NCBI RefSeq assembly: GCF_001514285.1
Contig: NZ_KQ949023.1
Coordinates: 1,354,160 to 1,418,159, forward strand
Source of the DNA: Streptomyces sp. DSM 15324
GTDB taxonomy: Bacteria > Actinomycetota > Actinomycetes > Streptomycetales > Streptomycetaceae
Length of the DNA stretch: 64,000 nt
Direction: 5' to 3'
The position numbers were made by a program, and so were the translations under genes. Shown here one piece after another: positions 9,407 through 16,811 of this stretch; the first letter of the stretch is position 1; each line of letters starts with the position of its first letter. The notes below the pieces were generated by a model. It was not told the origin of the DNA. It saw nothing but the letters and a program-made list of their open reading frames with translations, and did no database searches.

Positions 9407-9474
9407 GAGGCCATCTTCGCCGACCCCGGGGTGCTTTTACGGAGCCGTAACGGGACGGACATCGGTCGCAACGC

Positions 9475-9504
9475 TTGACGGGAGCACCATGGCCGCAGTT
9501 TGGT
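9475..9504 (+). promoter_or_regulatory. Candidate promoter of NCS1 permease operon
   Basis: TTGACG (9475-9480) is followed after 18 nt by TTTGGT (9499-9504). The -10 element is weak, but it lies inside the palindromic operator, which fits a promoter blocked by repressor binding. Confidence 0.4.
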
Positions 9505-9513
9505 ATACCAAAC
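9498..9513. promoter_or_regulatory. Palindromic operator for the GntR/FCD regulator
   Basis: GTTTGGTATACCAAAC is a perfect 16-bp palindrome centred in the 147-bp region between the regulator and the permease. Its TGGTATACCA core resembles the TnGTnnACnA pattern known for FadR-type GntR proteins. It lies 40 bp before the permease GTG. Confidence 0.78.
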
Positions 9514-9553
9514 GAGGATTCCGCATCCGGCGATCCACCTCCTGGAGGCCCCC

Positions 9554-11020
9554 GTGTCCCTCGCCGACAGCGCCGAAGCCACCGGCGCACCCGCGTTCGT
9601 CCCCGACCCCCGGCTCACCAACGAAGACCTCGCCCCCGCCGAGAAGCGGAACTGGAAGGTCTTCGACCTCTTCGCCATGTGGATGTCCGACGTCCACAAT
9701 CTCGGCAACTACACCTTCGCCGCCGGTCTGCTGGTCCTCGGCATGAACGTCTGGCAGGTCTTCACCTCCCTCCTCGTCGGCTTCGTGCTCATCTACATCG
9801 GCATGAACTGGATGGGCAGGATCGGCCAGCGCCACGGCGTGCCCTTCCCCGTCGTCAGCCGGATCAGCTTCGGCGTCTGGGGCGCCAACATCCCCGCCCT
9901 CATCCGGGCCGTGATCGCCATCATGTGGTACGGCATCCAGACCTATCTGGCGTCCGTCGCGGTCAACGTGATGCTGCTGGCGGCCTGGCCGGGCCTGGAG
10001 TCCTGGACCCACCACTCCTTCCTCGGCCTCGACGCCCTCGGCTGGGTCTCCTTCGTCTCCCTCTGGCTGATCCAGGCCCTGATCATCAGTCAGGGCATGG
10101 AGTCCGTCCGCAAGTTCCAGGACTTCTGCGGCCCCGCCATCTGGCTCGTCATGATCGCGCTGGCGGTCTGGGTGCTGGCCAAGGCCGGCTGGACCATCTC
10201 GCTCACCACCACCCCGCACCCCGTCTCCGTGGGCGAGCAGTGGCGGCAGTGGTTCGGCGCGATCGGCCTGATCCTCGCCACCTACGGCACGCTGATGCTC
10301 AACTTCTGCGACTTCTCGCGCTTCGCCCCCGACTACCGCACGGTCCGGCGCGGCAACTTCTGGGGTCTGCCCGTCAACTCGACGGCGTTCGTGGTGGTGT
10401 CGGTCATCGTCACGGCCGGCTCGCTGGAGGTGTTCGGCGAAGCCATCACCGACCCGGCCGAACTGGTCGCCAAGGTCGGCAACACCTGGGTGCTCGTCCT
10501 GGCCGCGCTGACCTTCGCCGTCGCCACCATGGGCGTCAACATCGTCGCCAACTTCGTCTCCCCGGCGTACGACCTCGCCAACGTCTGGCCCCAGAAGATC
10601 AGCTTCAAGGTCGGCGGCATGATCAGCACGGTCGCCGCGCTCGTCGTCACCCCCTGGAACCTCTTCTCCAACCCGACCGTCGTCAACTACTTCCTCGGCG
10701 GCCTCGGCGCCTTCCTCGGCCCGCTGTTCGGCGTGATCATGGTCGACTACCACCTGGTCAAGCGCGGCCGCGTCGACGTGAACGAACTGTTCGACGCCAC
10801 CCCCGGCTCCCGCTACTACTACCGCAAGGGCGTCAACCCCAAGGCGCTGTGGGCGTTCCTGCCCTCCGCCGCGGTCGCCGCGGTCCTCGCCCTGGTGAAG
10901 ACCTTCAGCGACGTCGCCCCCTACTCCTGGTTCATCGGCACGGCCCTCGCGGCCGGCCTCTACGTCCTGCTGACCCGCACCGAGCGGGCGGCCGCCCCCG
11001 AACAGCCCACGGAGGTCTGA
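9554..11020 (+). CDS. NCS1 family nucleobase/allantoin/hydantoin cation symporter
   Basis: Integral membrane transporter of the nucleobase:cation symporter-1 family (488 residues, about 12 helices), which imports purine or pyrimidine bases, allantoin or hydantoins with H+ or Na+. Family landmarks are the N-terminal DLFAMWMSDVHNLGNYTFAAGL, the helix 3 region RISFGVWGANIPALIRA, NFCDFSRFAPDYR and NIVANFVSPAYDLAN. The GTG at 9554 has GGAGG five bases upstream and is preferred to the ATG at 9500, which lies inside the operator. The neighbouring racemase-like enzyme points to a hydantoin or allantoin substrate; that is inference. Confidence 0.9.
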   Translation: MSLADSAEATGAPAFVPDPRLTNEDLAPAEKRNWKVFDLFAMWMSDVHNLGNYTFAAGLLVLGMNVWQVFTSLLVGFVLIYIGMNWMGRIGQRHGVPFPVVSRISFGVWGANIPALIRAVIAIMWYGIQTYLASVAVNVMLLAAWPGLESWTHHSFLGLDALGWVSFVSLWLIQALIISQGMESVRKFQDFCGPAIWLVMIALAVWVLAKAGWTISLTTTPHPVSVGEQWRQWFGAIGLILATYGTLMLNFCDFSRFAPDYRTVRRGNFWGLPVNSTAFVVVSVIVTAGSLEVFGEAITDPAELVAKVGNTWVLVLAALTFAVATMGVNIVANFVSPAYDLANVWPQKISFKVGGMISTVAALVVTPWNLFSNPTVVNYFLGGLGAFLGPLFGVIMVDYHLVKRGRVDVNELFDATPGSRYYYRKGVNPKALWAFLPSAAVAAVLALVKTFSDVAPYSWFIGTALAAGLYVLLTRTERAAAPEQPTEV

Positions 11021-11025
11021 GAAGC

Positions 11026-11748
11026 GTGCGCACCGTACGGATCGTCGTCACCAACTGCAACACCACGCAGGAGATGACCGAGGAGATCGTGCGAGGTGCC
11101 CGGGCCGCGGCAGGCCCGGGCACCGCCGTGCTCGGCCTCACTCCCGCATGGGGACCGGAGTCGGCGGAGGGCTGGCTGGACAGCTACCTCTCGGCGGCCG
11201 CCGTCATCGACCGCCTGCGCACCTACCACGGCCCGCCGTACGACGCCGTCGTCATGGCCGGCTTCGGCGAACACGGCCGCGAAGGCGTCAGGGAGCTGGT
11301 CGACGTCCCCGTCGTCGACATCACCGAGGCCGCCGCCCACCTGGCCTGCCTCCTGGGCCGCCGCTACGGCGTCGTCACCACCCTGGAACGCTCCTGCGGC
11401 CAGATCGAGGACAGCCTGGAACTCGCCGGCGTCGGCCGCAACTGCGCCGCCGTCGTCGGCACCGGCCTCGGCGTCCTCGACCTCGGCGACCGGGAACGCA
11501 CCGAGGCGGCGTTCCTCACGGCGGCCGAACAGGCCCGCGACGCGGGCGCGGAGGTCCTGGTCCTGGGCTGCGCCGGCATGACGGGCCTCCAGACGACGGT
11601 GGCCGAGAAACTGGGCGTGCCCGTCGTGGACGGCGTGGGAGCCGCGGTGAAGCTGGCGGAGTCCCTGGTGCACCTGGGCCTGACGACGAGCCGGGCGGGG
11701 AGCTTCGCACGACCGGTGCCGAAGAGACGGGTGTGGGGGAAGCCCTGA
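11026..11748 (+). CDS. Asp/Glu/hydantoin racemase family enzyme
   Basis: Cofactor-independent enzyme of the aspartate/glutamate/hydantoin racemase superfamily, 240 residues, probably acting on the compound imported by the NCS1 permease 5 bp upstream. The N-terminal VTNCNTTQEMTEEI is the usual phosphate or carboxylate loop and LGCAGM holds the second catalytic cysteine (Cys182). The first catalytic cysteine expected in the VVxACFG motif is Gly79 here (DAVVMAGFGEHG), so a two-base racemase mechanism may not operate. Start GTG at 11026 has GGAGG overlapping the permease end, consistent with translational coupling. A decarboxylase or isomerase role is possible. Confidence 0.85.
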   Translation: MRTVRIVVTNCNTTQEMTEEIVRGARAAAGPGTAVLGLTPAWGPESAEGWLDSYLSAAAVIDRLRTYHGPPYDAVVMAGFGEHGREGVRELVDVPVVDITEAAAHLACLLGRRYGVVTTLERSCGQIEDSLELAGVGRNCAAVVGTGLGVLDLGDRERTEAAFLTAAEQARDAGAEVLVLGCAGMTGLQTTVAEKLGVPVVDGVGAAVKLAESLVHLGLTTSRAGSFARPVPKRRVWGKP

Positions 11749-11980
11749 GCCCGCGCCCGCGGCCCCGCTCCCGCATTCCCGCCCCTTCCCCACGAGAAGT
11801 GCCCTTCCGGGCGTTGCGTTCATAAAGAAGGCGGGATCGGGCCCAGCCGTCACCTTGCCGCAACGCAACCGCCCCCCGATCCCCCGAACCACCCCCTACC
11901 GTGGACACCACAGCCCACCGCTGACCGCCCCGGCCGTCGTCGCCCGAAGGCACACCCGCCCTCGATACGACAGGAGCCCC

Positions 11981-13855
11981 GTGTCCCCGCGTTCCGCCGT
12001 TGCCGTTCGCACAGTCCTGCCGCCCTGGCTCGCCCACGCCCTGCGCACCCAGCGCGGACCCGTCCCCTGGAGCGCGGTCACCCGCGGCGCGCTCGCCGCC
12101 GGGCCGCTGCTGCTGACCGCCGTCCTCACCGACCGCGTGTCCCTCGGCGTCGTCGCCGCCATCGCCGCGATGCTCGCCGGGATCAACGACCGGCCCGGCA
12201 GCAGGCGCGCCGCCGTCAAGCGGCTCGGCGCGCCCGCCCTCGCGGGAGCAGCCGGCATGCTCGTCGGGACCTACGTCGGCGACCAGGTCGGCGCCGTCGC
12301 GCTGACGGCCGGACTGACCGGCCTCGGCCTGCTCGCCGGAGGGATGAGCGCCATCGGACCCGTCGCCTCCGGCGCCGGGACACAGCTGCTGGTGGCGGCG
12401 GCCATCGGCGCCGGGATGCCGGTGCCGGAAGCGGGCTGGGCGCGCGCCCTCGCCTTCCTCGCCGGCGCCGGCTGGCTGCTCGCCCTACGGCTCGCGCTGC
12501 CCACCCCCGGCGCCCTGACCGGCGACTTCCGCTTCGACGGGGAGCGCGCCGCCGTCTCCGAGGTGTACGACGCCGTCGCCGACCTCCTCGACGCCGCCGG
12601 CACCCCCCACGCCACCGGCCGCCGTGCCGCCCTCACCGCCGCCCTCGACCACGCCCAGGACGCCCTCACCGGCCCCCGCCTGCGCCGCTTCGCCAGCTCC
12701 GCCGCCGAACGCCGACTGCACGCCCAGTACGCCGCCGCACTGCCCCTCGCCGAGGCCGCGACCGCCCTCGCCTGGGCCGGGGAACCCGTCTCCGCCCGGG
12801 CCGCCGAAGGCCTCCGGCGGCTCGCCGCCGCCGTACGCGACACCACCCCCACCGGGCCGCTGCCCGCCCCCTCCCGGTCCGCGCCCGCGCTGCGCGCCCT
12901 CGACGACGCACTGCTGCACGCCGCCGAGGCCTTCGACCAGGGCGGCGGAGGCGACCTGCACACCCGCCGGCGCAGCCCCCGCGCCCTGCTGCGCACCGCG
13001 TTCGGGGCGGGCGGGCGCGAGTACGGCCTGCGGGTCGCCCTCTGCTTCGGCGCCAGCGCGGCCATCGCCCAGGCCCTGCACCACTCCCACTGGTACGGGC
13101 AGCACACCCACTGGTACTGGCTGCCCGCCACCGCCGTCTTCCTCGTCAAGCCCGACCTCGGACCGCTGGTGTCCCGGGTGCTGTGCCGGGCCGCCGGGAC
13201 CGTGCTCGGCGCCCTGCTGTTCGCCGCCTTCGCCGCCGTGCTGCCACGGCCGGAGGGACTCGTCGCGCTGGTCGCCGTCTGCGGGGCGCTGATCCCCGTC
13301 TCCACCCGGCACTTCGCCGCGCAGACCGCCGTCGTCACCGTGCTCGTGCTGTCCCTGGTGATGGTCGGCGGCGAGCCGCAGGCCTCCGTCAGCCGCATCG
13401 CCGAGACCCTGCTGGCCTGCGCGATCGTCATCGTCGTCGGACACGTCCCGATGCCGGGGGAGCGCGGCGGTCGGGTACGCGCCCGGCTCACCGCGGCCAC
13501 CGGCGCCGCGCACGCCTACCTCAGCCACGTCCTCGACGGCCCCGACGACCGCGCCGTCCGCTGGACCCTGCGCCGCGAGGCCTACCGCACCCTCGCCGAG
13601 GCCCGCACCGCCATCGCCCACGCCGCCCACGAACTGCCCGCCCTCGCCCGGCACACCGAGGGCACCGACGAGGTCGCCGCCCTCCTCGAACGGCTCGTCG
13701 ACACCACCACCGCCTGCGCCGTCCACCTCGACGACACCGGCCGGCTCGGCCCCGGGCACCGGGCCCTGCTCGCCGAACTCCTCGGCGAACTCGCCGCACG
13801 CCGCGACCGCCTGGGCCTGACGAGCCCGGCACCCGAAGTGCCGCTCGCGGTCTGA
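11981..13855 (+). CDS. FUSC family membrane protein
   Basis: Inner-membrane protein of 624 residues of the fusaric acid resistance/aromatic acid exporter-like family. It is organised as two hydrophobic blocks (about residues 30-170 and 345-490), each with several helices, separated by a long soluble helical segment, and ends with a soluble helical domain. The second block includes HTHWYWLPATAVFLVKPDLGPLVSRVLCRAAGT, a hallmark of FUSC_2 proteins. The substrate is unknown; related proteins export aromatic compounds or act with lipid-modifying enzymes. The GTG at 11981 is preceded by AGGAG. No partner membrane-fusion protein is nearby, as expected in a Gram-positive. Confidence 0.85.
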   Translation: MSPRSAVAVRTVLPPWLAHALRTQRGPVPWSAVTRGALAAGPLLLTAVLTDRVSLGVVAAIAAMLAGINDRPGSRRAAVKRLGAPALAGAAGMLVGTYVGDQVGAVALTAGLTGLGLLAGGMSAIGPVASGAGTQLLVAAAIGAGMPVPEAGWARALAFLAGAGWLLALRLALPTPGALTGDFRFDGERAAVSEVYDAVADLLDAAGTPHATGRRAALTAALDHAQDALTGPRLRRFASSAAERRLHAQYAAALPLAEAATALAWAGEPVSARAAEGLRRLAAAVRDTTPTGPLPAPSRSAPALRALDDALLHAAEAFDQGGGGDLHTRRRSPRALLRTAFGAGGREYGLRVALCFGASAAIAQALHHSHWYGQHTHWYWLPATAVFLVKPDLGPLVSRVLCRAAGTVLGALLFAAFAAVLPRPEGLVALVAVCGALIPVSTRHFAAQTAVVTVLVLSLVMVGGEPQASVSRIAETLLACAIVIVVGHVPMPGERGGRVRARLTAATGAAHAYLSHVLDGPDDRAVRWTLRREAYRTLAEARTAIAHAAHELPALARHTEGTDEVAALLERLVDTTTACAVHLDDTGRLGPGHRALLAELLGELAARRDRLGLTSPAPEVPLAV

Positions 13856-14088
13856 CGGCTTCGCTCCGCGCGCCACGGCCCCGCAACCACCGGCGGGCAC
13901 CCCTGTCCGCCCTCACGGCGGGTACGACTTCTGATACACACCGTGCCGGAGATGTCCGGAACGTGACCGGATCCTCACGGTCCGCGCCGAACCCGTGTCA
14001 ACTACGTCTCAGTAACGCAACCGAGCGAGCTTCCCGGCCTCCGGAGGGCGTTAACTCCTACGAGTACAACGCTTTCTGGAGGTGCGAG

Positions 14089-14265
14089 ATGGTGAACGGG
14101 CGAACCGTGCTCGAGCGCTTTCCCGCAGGCGGGCCGCGCGGATCGTGGCCCGCGGAGGAGTTCGCGCACGCCCGCCGCATGGAGGGACTGGCCGCCGAGG
14201 TCGTCATGGACCTCGCGACCGACACCTTCCTGGTGATCGTCCGGGGCGGCGACGCCACGGACTGA
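14089..14265 (+). CDS. Small hypothetical protein, 58 residues
   Basis: Short ORF that starts with ATG at 14089, 6 nt after GGAGG (14078-14082). The product has an Arg/Pro-rich N-terminal half and an amphipathic end MDLATDTFLVIVRGG that reads as a beta strand or short helix. I do not recognise a family. G/C third-position bias is maintained across its length, which supports it being translated. It precedes the decayed dehydrogenase fragment. Confidence 0.6.
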   Translation: MVNGRTVLERFPAGGPRGSWPAEEFAHARRMEGLAAEVVMDLATDTFLVIVRGGDATD

Positions 14266-14323
14266 CCTGGTGGGGTCGTGCTGCCGCTCGGTGCGGCTCG
14301 GTGCCGCTCGGCCCGGCACCGGC

Positions 14324-14450
14324 CACGACATCCGGGAACCGACCAGCCCCGACGACATCCTCTACCTCGCGGGTCCCGCGGCGGCCAGTGTCACCGGCAC
14401 CGCCCTCGCGGTGGACGGCGGTACGCAGGGACTGCGGCTGCGCCCGATGC
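14324..14450 (+). pseudogene. Remnant of a short-chain dehydrogenase/reductase C-terminus
   Basis: One frame here reads SPDDILYLAGPAAASVTGTA followed by LAVDGGTQG. This matches the last 40 residues of short-chain dehydrogenases, where the final strand carries (S/F)VTGxxLxVDGG. Nothing resembling the Rossmann fold or catalytic YxxxK is present upstream, where the sequence becomes simple CGGTGC-rich repeats. It is therefore a decayed gene tail rather than a functional enzyme. Repeats directly follow it. Confidence 0.6.
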
Positions 14451-14489
14451 GAGGTGCCGTATCCGAGGTGCCGTATCCGAGGTGCCGTA
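14451..14489. repeat. 14-bp tandem repeat, 2.8 copies
   Basis: The unit GAGGTGCCGTATCC is present twice perfectly (14451-14464, 14465-14478) with a third partial copy to 14489. It lies at the junction of the dehydrogenase remnant and the next gene. Confidence 0.8.
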
Positions 14490-14515
14490 GGGGAGGACCC
14501 GTGCACCGACAGGGC

Positions 14516-14956
14516 TCAGGCGCTGATCGGGCGGGACCAGGTGGGTGTCGTGCCCGTGAGGCGGCACAGGGCCAGGTAGAGCGGGATCGGCGGAGTGTAC
14601 GGAAGGGTGCCGTCCGGTCGGTGGATGAGGTCCGGGGCGGGCAGTGACTCCGGGACGATCGCACCGGGTGTGTACCGCGCCGGGGCGGGCCACTCCAGGG
14701 CGTAGTCGGAGTCCGACGGGACGAGCCACCACCAGTGCGCCTCGTCGGCGTAGACACAGCCCACGCGGGGCAGCCGGGGCATGAGCAGCGGGCCGATACC
14801 GACCGGTACGACCACGGCGTCACACCCCAGCGGGGAGATCATGCCGTCCGGCATGGCCAGCCGCCGGGGCGGCTCCGGGACGGGGCCCAGATCGCGCCGC
14901 AGCCGGACGAGGGTGTCGAGGGAGCGCACCGACCTGCGGCCGGGCGCGCCGCTCAT
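14516..14956 (-). CDS. Conserved hypothetical protein of a whiJ-like regulator set
   Basis: Product of 146 residues with no family I can name. Visible features are a basic N-terminus (RRSVRSLDTLVRLRRDLG), a hydrophobic VVVPVGIGPLLMPRLPRVGCVYAD core and the tryptophan-rich EAHWWWLVPSDSD. Its ATG overlaps the stop of the ATPase gene by four bases (ATGA), so the two are probably translationally coupled. Small proteins of this kind accompany anti-sigma-factor-like ATPases in Streptomyces clusters related to whiJ and abaA, which suggests a regulatory role. Confidence 0.72.
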   Translation of the reverse strand: MSGAPGRRSVRSLDTLVRLRRDLGPVPEPPRRLAMPDGMISPLGCDAVVVPVGIGPLLMPRLPRVGCVYADEAHWWWLVPSDSDYALEWPAPARYTPGAIVPESLPAPDLIHRPDGTLPYTPPIPLYLALCRLTGTTPTWSRPISA

Positions 14957-16566
14957 GCCCTCCCCCGCTCTCGGCTTCTCTCGAACCGGGCGAGCCCCGT
15001 GCCGCCCCCGACGCCGGGGAACGGACGCGGGACGGAGACCTCGCCGACGGGAGTGACCGGAGCGGGGGAGTGGCCGGTGGCCTGGTGGGGCGTGGTGCGG
15101 GGGTCCGCGCCGCGCTCGTCCACGCGGAGGGCGTCGGCCGCGCCGTGATCCGGGGCGCGGTGGGCGGCTGCGGTGCCGTGATCCGGTGCGCGGTGGGCCG
15201 GTGCGCGGTGATCAAGCGTGCGGTGCTCTGTCGCGCGGTGGTCGGGCGTGCGGTGCTCTGTCGCGCGGTGGTCGGGCGTGCGGTGCTCTGTCGCGCGGTG
15301 GTCGGGCGTGCGGTGCTCTGTCGCCCGGTGGTCGGTTGAGCGGTGCTCGGGCGTGCGGTGCTCAGACGCGCGGTGGTTCAGCGGGTTGTGACCGTGGATG
15401 TGGCCGACGGCGGTGTGCCCCATGGGTGCGTGCCCGAAGACGGCCTGGTCCAGGGCGCGGTGACTCGGTCCCTGGTCCTCCAGGACGCAGAGGTCGGACA
15501 CCCGCTGTTCCGGGATGCGGCGCTCCGGGCCGAAGGGGCCGGCCGGGCGCTGCTCCGGGACGTGGTGCTCCTTGGCCGGGAGCCTGCCCGAGGTCCCGCT
15601 GAGGGGCTTCGGCATGCCGGAGGGGGCCCGACGCATCAGCTCGGCCGCGTACGCCTCCGCCGCACCGCGTGACGGCGTCCGCCGGGAATCGGCCGGCCGG
15701 GAATCGGTGGGCCGGGAATCGGTGGGCCGGGAATCGGCCGGCTCTGAAGATGGCTCGGAATCGGTCCGGCCGAGGTGCGGCCGGCCAGGCTGTGTCCCAC
15801 CGGGGCGAATCTGTTCGCCGTGGGTCTGCTCGCCGTGGGTCCGCTCGTCGTAGGTCTGCTCGCCGTAGGTCCGCTCGCCCTGGACCCGGTCGCGGTGCAT
15901 CTGCTCCACCGCCTCGTCCTCGTCCCCGGGGCCGTCGGCCGGGCCGGGCTTGGGACGGGCGCCCCAGCCGAGGTCGTCGCGCGGTTCGGCGTACTCCTCG
16001 ACGGAGGCGTCGGCGCCGACGGGCGGCTGGACGGCCGCCTCCGGTCCGTCCGCGCCGCGCGGCAGGTCGGCCCAGACCAGCAGGCCGGAGCCGTGCTCCT
16101 GGGCGCCCCACGCATGACAGAGGGCCTCGACGAGGAGCAATCCCCTCCCGTGCTCCTCCTCGGGACGCTGCGGCGAAGGATGCGGATTCTCGGCGGTACA
16201 GCCCTGATCGCGCACTGCTATGCGCAGGACGTCGTCACCGTCGAGCAGCTCGCACACGACGACATCGCTGGCGGTGTGCACGATCGCATTGGTGACCAGC
16301 TCGGATATGACGAGAGCCGCGGTGTCGCAGGTGTCCTCGCACACCGACCAGCCGGTCAGCCGGGCCCGTGCCAGGCGTCTGGCCTGGGCGGGGGAACCCG
16401 GATGGGCGGCCAGCTCGAATCGGAACCGGCGCTCGGCAGCGGCCTGTTCGGGGCCTGCTCCCGGGGCGGCACCGAGACCCTGGGGGCGGCCTGCGGCGGC
16501 GTCTGTTCCTAAAGGCGCGGACGGAATCACGCTTGCCACTATCGCCGCGCCGTGAACACTTGGCAA
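14953..16566 (-). CDS. Histidine-kinase-like ATPase with pentapeptide-repeat tail
   Basis: Protein of up to 537 residues with an N-terminal GHKL ATPase domain (about residues 45-170) of the anti-sigma-factor/RsbW type. N box ALVISELVTNAIVHT, G1 box VRDQGC and G2 box HGRGLLLVEAL are visible. The remaining two thirds are unlike the short family norm: three tracts of five-residue repeats (ERTYGEQTYDERTHGEQ; SRPTDSRPTDSRPAD; and HRATEHRTPDHRATEHRTPD continuing for over twelve units). The ATPase part may bind a sigma or anti-anti-sigma partner; the His/Arg repeats could bind metal or nucleic acid (inference). In-frame GTG codons at 16539 and 16530 are alternative starts; no clear ribosome binding site decides. 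Confidence 0.82.
   Translation of the reverse strand: MPSVHGAAIVASVIPSAPLGTDAAAGRPQGLGAAPGAGPEQAAAERRFRFELAAHPGSPAQARRLARARLTGWSVCEDTCDTAALVISELVTNAIVHTASDVVVCELLDGDDVLRIAVRDQGCTAENPHPSPQRPEEEHGRGLLLVEALCHAWGAQEHGSGLLVWADLPRGADGPEAAVQPPVGADASVEEYAEPRDDLGWGARPKPGPADGPGDEDEAVEQMHRDRVQGERTYGEQTYDERTHGEQTHGEQIRPGGTQPGRPHLGRTDSEPSSEPADSRPTDSRPTDSRPADSRRTPSRGAAEAYAAELMRRAPSGMPKPLSGTSGRLPAKEHHVPEQRPAGPFGPERRIPEQRVSDLCVLEDQGPSHRALDQAVFGHAPMGHTAVGHIHGHNPLNHRASEHRTPEHRSTDHRATEHRTPDHRATEHRTPDHRATEHRTPDHRATEHRTLDHRAPAHRAPDHGTAAAHRAPDHGAADALRVDERGADPRTTPHQATGHSPAPVTPVGEVSVPRPFPGVGGGTGLARFERSRERGRA
15211..15360. repeat. 30-bp coding tandem repeat (His-Arg pentapeptides)
   Basis: A 30-bp unit beginning GTCGGGCGTGCGGTGCTCTG recurs at 15211, 15241, 15271 and 15301, with the two central copies identical and the outer ones differing at a few bases; a degenerate copy follows to 15360. 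On the minus strand each unit encodes two pentapeptides of the form HR[AT][TP][DE] within the ATPase gene. There are no spacers, so it is not a CRISPR. Confidence 0.92.
15682..15741. repeat. 15-bp coding tandem repeat
   Basis: Four copies of CCGGGAATCGGYSGG lie head to tail at 15682, 15697, 15712 and 15727. On the minus strand they encode the SRPTD/SRPAD pentapeptides of the ATPase. Confidence 0.9.
15811..15885. repeat. Degenerate 15-bp coding tandem repeat
   Basis: Five copies of a unit like CTGCTCGCCGTGGGT start at 15811, 15826, 15841, 15856 and 15871. They encode the ERTYG/EQTHG-type pentapeptides of the ATPase. The common 15-bp period across three unrelated tracts of one gene is notable. 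Confidence 0.85.
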
Positions 16567-16591
16567 GTGTCACTCTGAAAAATGCAGAGTG
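16556..16591. promoter_or_regulatory. Two adjacent inverted repeats at the ATPase 5' end
   Basis: ACACTT-GGC-AAGTGT (16556-16570) abuts CACTCTG-AAAAATG-CAGAGTG (16571-16591). They lie in the intergenic region between the ATPase and the divergent XRE gene and overlap the first possible ATPase start. They may be operators for the neighbouring XRE regulator. Confidence 0.5.
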
Positions 16592-16690
16592 CTGTGTGAC
16601 GCGGTGGAGGGCCGTGGCACACTGCTCGCAACAGCATGTTGAGCGGCGCCAGTTGAGACACCGGAGATCCGTACGGAGTCGTACAGATCC

Positions 16691-16707
16691 TTCGAACAGT
16701 CTTCGAA
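16691..16707. promoter_or_regulatory. Twin TTCGAA sites one helical turn apart
   Basis: TTCGAA occurs at 16691-16696 and again at 16702-16707, 11 bp apart, 105 bp before the XRE gene. Two self-complementary hexamers on the same face of the helix suggest a dimeric repressor site. The protein that binds is unknown; the adjacent XRE regulator is the obvious candidate. Confidence 0.45.
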
Positions 16708-16811
16708 TGGCGCCGTAAGGCTGTCAGGATTCGTTCCGTCAACCGGCCGGTCGGGGCTGCTCAGCGCGACCGAGGCGACCGGGCGGCCGGGGCTCTTCGT
16801 GGAGGTGGAGC

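Noticed and set aside
13985..14015. sigma-E-like promoter (GAAC-N16-TCAG) before the small ORF
   Set aside because: Only short matches, and spacing was chosen to fit; such matches are expected often by chance.
15211..15360. Possible CRISPR array
   Set aside because: Units are contiguous with no unique spacers, are part of a coding frame, and no cas genes are present.
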